DNA from: DATIXJ01 sp963714795
Lineage (GTDB): Bacteria > Bacteroidota > Ignavibacteria > UBA10030 > SZUA-254
Assembly (NCBI GenBank): GCA_963714795.1
Contig: CAVQPS010000008.1
Location: 124,001-188,000, forward strand
Direction of reading: 5' to 3'
DNA length: 64,000 bases
A program made the translations under genes and the position numbers. The notes beneath the pieces are model-generated. The model ran no database searches. It was not told the origin of the DNA and worked only from the letters and a program-made list of their open reading frames with translations. Shown here piece by piece: positions 63,386-64,000 of this stretch. The stretch's first letter is position 1, and each line of letters begins with the position of its first letter.

Positions 63386-64000
63386 ATGATGATTTTACCG
63401 AAGATGAACGATGGGCATGCACGGCTCATTATCGCATTACTTATTTTTGTTCCCGCCATATTTTCTCCATCACTGATCTCTCAACAACTGTGCGGAATTC
63501 TCCGACGATAAATACCGTTGCCTCACAACTGGCCATTCACAGCGCCGGATGGGTGACCGATGCAGTTATCTATTCCGCATATCTTCGGTCCGCTTCGCCC
63601 GAAGGAACATTTGCCGGATTCGAAAAACGTATCCCCGAATTGAAGGCAATGGGCGTAACCGTTATCTGGTTGCTGCCAATTCATCCCGTCGGTGTGAAGC
63701 TGAGAAAAGGAACGCTCGGCAGTCCGTATTCTGTTCAGGACTATTATAGTGTGAACCCTGAATTCGGCACGATGGACGATTTCCGGAATCTTCTGAAAAC
63801 CGTTCACGCAAATGGGATGAAATTGATTATCGATCTTGTCATCAATCATGCAGCGTGGGACAGTAAGCTGATCGAACAGCATCCGGAATGGTTCAAGCAT
63901 GATGCTTCCGGTGCAATTATTTCACCGAATTCAAACTGGACAGATGTTGCCGCTCTCGATTATTCAAAACCTGATCTGCGAAATTATTTAACAGAAATGA
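63386..64000 (+). CDS. Alpha-amylase family (GH13) glycoside hydrolase, partial and frameshifted
   Basis: The window ends inside this gene. From ATG 63386 a signal-like sequence (ARLIIALLIFVPAIFSPSLI) runs to about 63478; the frame then stops, but another frame continues without interruption to the window edge: WVTDAVIYSAYLRSASPEGT, MGVTVIWLLPIHPVGVKLRK, GSPYSVQDYYSVNPEFGTMD and GMKLIIDLVINHAAWDS. These are the first conserved regions of GH13 enzymes, including DLVINH (region I). Removing one TC unit from GATCTCTCAAC (near 63474-63482) would join the parts as LISTTVRNS. Likely an exported or periplasmic amylase; the catalytic Asp and Glu lie beyond the window. Confidence 0.8.

Noticed and set aside
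1..64000. tRNA, rRNA or prophage genes
   Set aside because: None was recognised on reading either strand; a dedicated tRNA search was not possible here.

Overview
The window looks like a chromosomal segment of a Gram-negative, respiring, non-photosynthetic member of the Bacteroidota-Chlorobi-Ignavibacteriota group. The evidence is: secreted proteins ending in Por/type IX secretion sorting domains (NPFNP...YFYRL...KK), a TonB-dependent receptor, a complete Kdo/Lpt block for an LPS outer membrane, many lipoproteins, and a Rieske/cytochrome b plus cbb3-oxidase respiratory operon. No rRNA, tRNA, prophage or CRISPR array was recognised. The exact genus cannot be told from the sequence alone.

Layout. 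(1) 1-8.5 kb, mostly + strand: an accessory region of small soluble enzymes (lipocalin, four VOC/glyoxalase-fold proteins, SRPBCC, YciI-like, DoxX), a BNR beta-propeller/MoaD pair, and a REP-associated IS200-like transposase (RAYT) surrounded by its palindromes. (2) 22.0-8.5 kb, - strand: one apparent ~13.5-kb respiratory operon led by an Rrf2 Fe-S regulator, then a GltD-like flavoprotein, CcoS, Rieske, split cytochrome b, pentaheme c, TauE/SafE-like protein, diheme c, CcoN, CcoO, a CcoP/Q-like stub, CcoG, a 43-aa protein and CcoI. (3) 22.4-38.5 kb, - strand: secreted/outer-membrane proteins (T9SS BNR protein, M28 peptidase, TonB receptor, repeat protein, C39-like peptidase), ispE, and a UvrD/PcrA helicase gene split in two by a lipoprotein gene. 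(4) 38.7-44.5 kb, + strand: kdsA-kdsC-unknown-kdsD-lptC-lptA-like-lptB. (5) 44.5-62.4 kb, mainly - strand: DinB-like, DUF4412-like, a MacA/MacB-permease set without ATPase, purKE, ridA-clcA bounded by direct repeats, apaG, a propeller lipoprotein (+), pepD, an OPT transporter, proline dehydrogenase and spmAB. (6) 62.6-64 kb, + strand: an FKBP lipoprotein and the start of a GH13 amylase that runs off the window.

How the genes work together. Electrons from quinol would pass through the Rieske/cytochrome b complex and the c-type cytochromes to the CcoNO oxidase. CcoG, CcoI, CcoS and the SafE-like protein would supply assembly and copper functions, under Rrf2 control. The kds/lpt block makes Kdo and exports LPS. 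The pepD/OPT/putA-like/M28 genes suggest peptide and proline use.

A general caution: about ten genes carry single-base or dinucleotide frameshifts although both halves are well conserved. This is more like sequencing or assembly error than decay, but a few (a G tract at doxX, a TA repeat in the C39-like gene) sit in slippage-prone tracts. The most unusual structures are the RAYT/REP neighbourhood, the direct repeats bracketing ridA-clcA, the helicase split by an in-frame lipoprotein gene, and the bc-cbb3 operon in which CcoP is reduced to its membrane stub.
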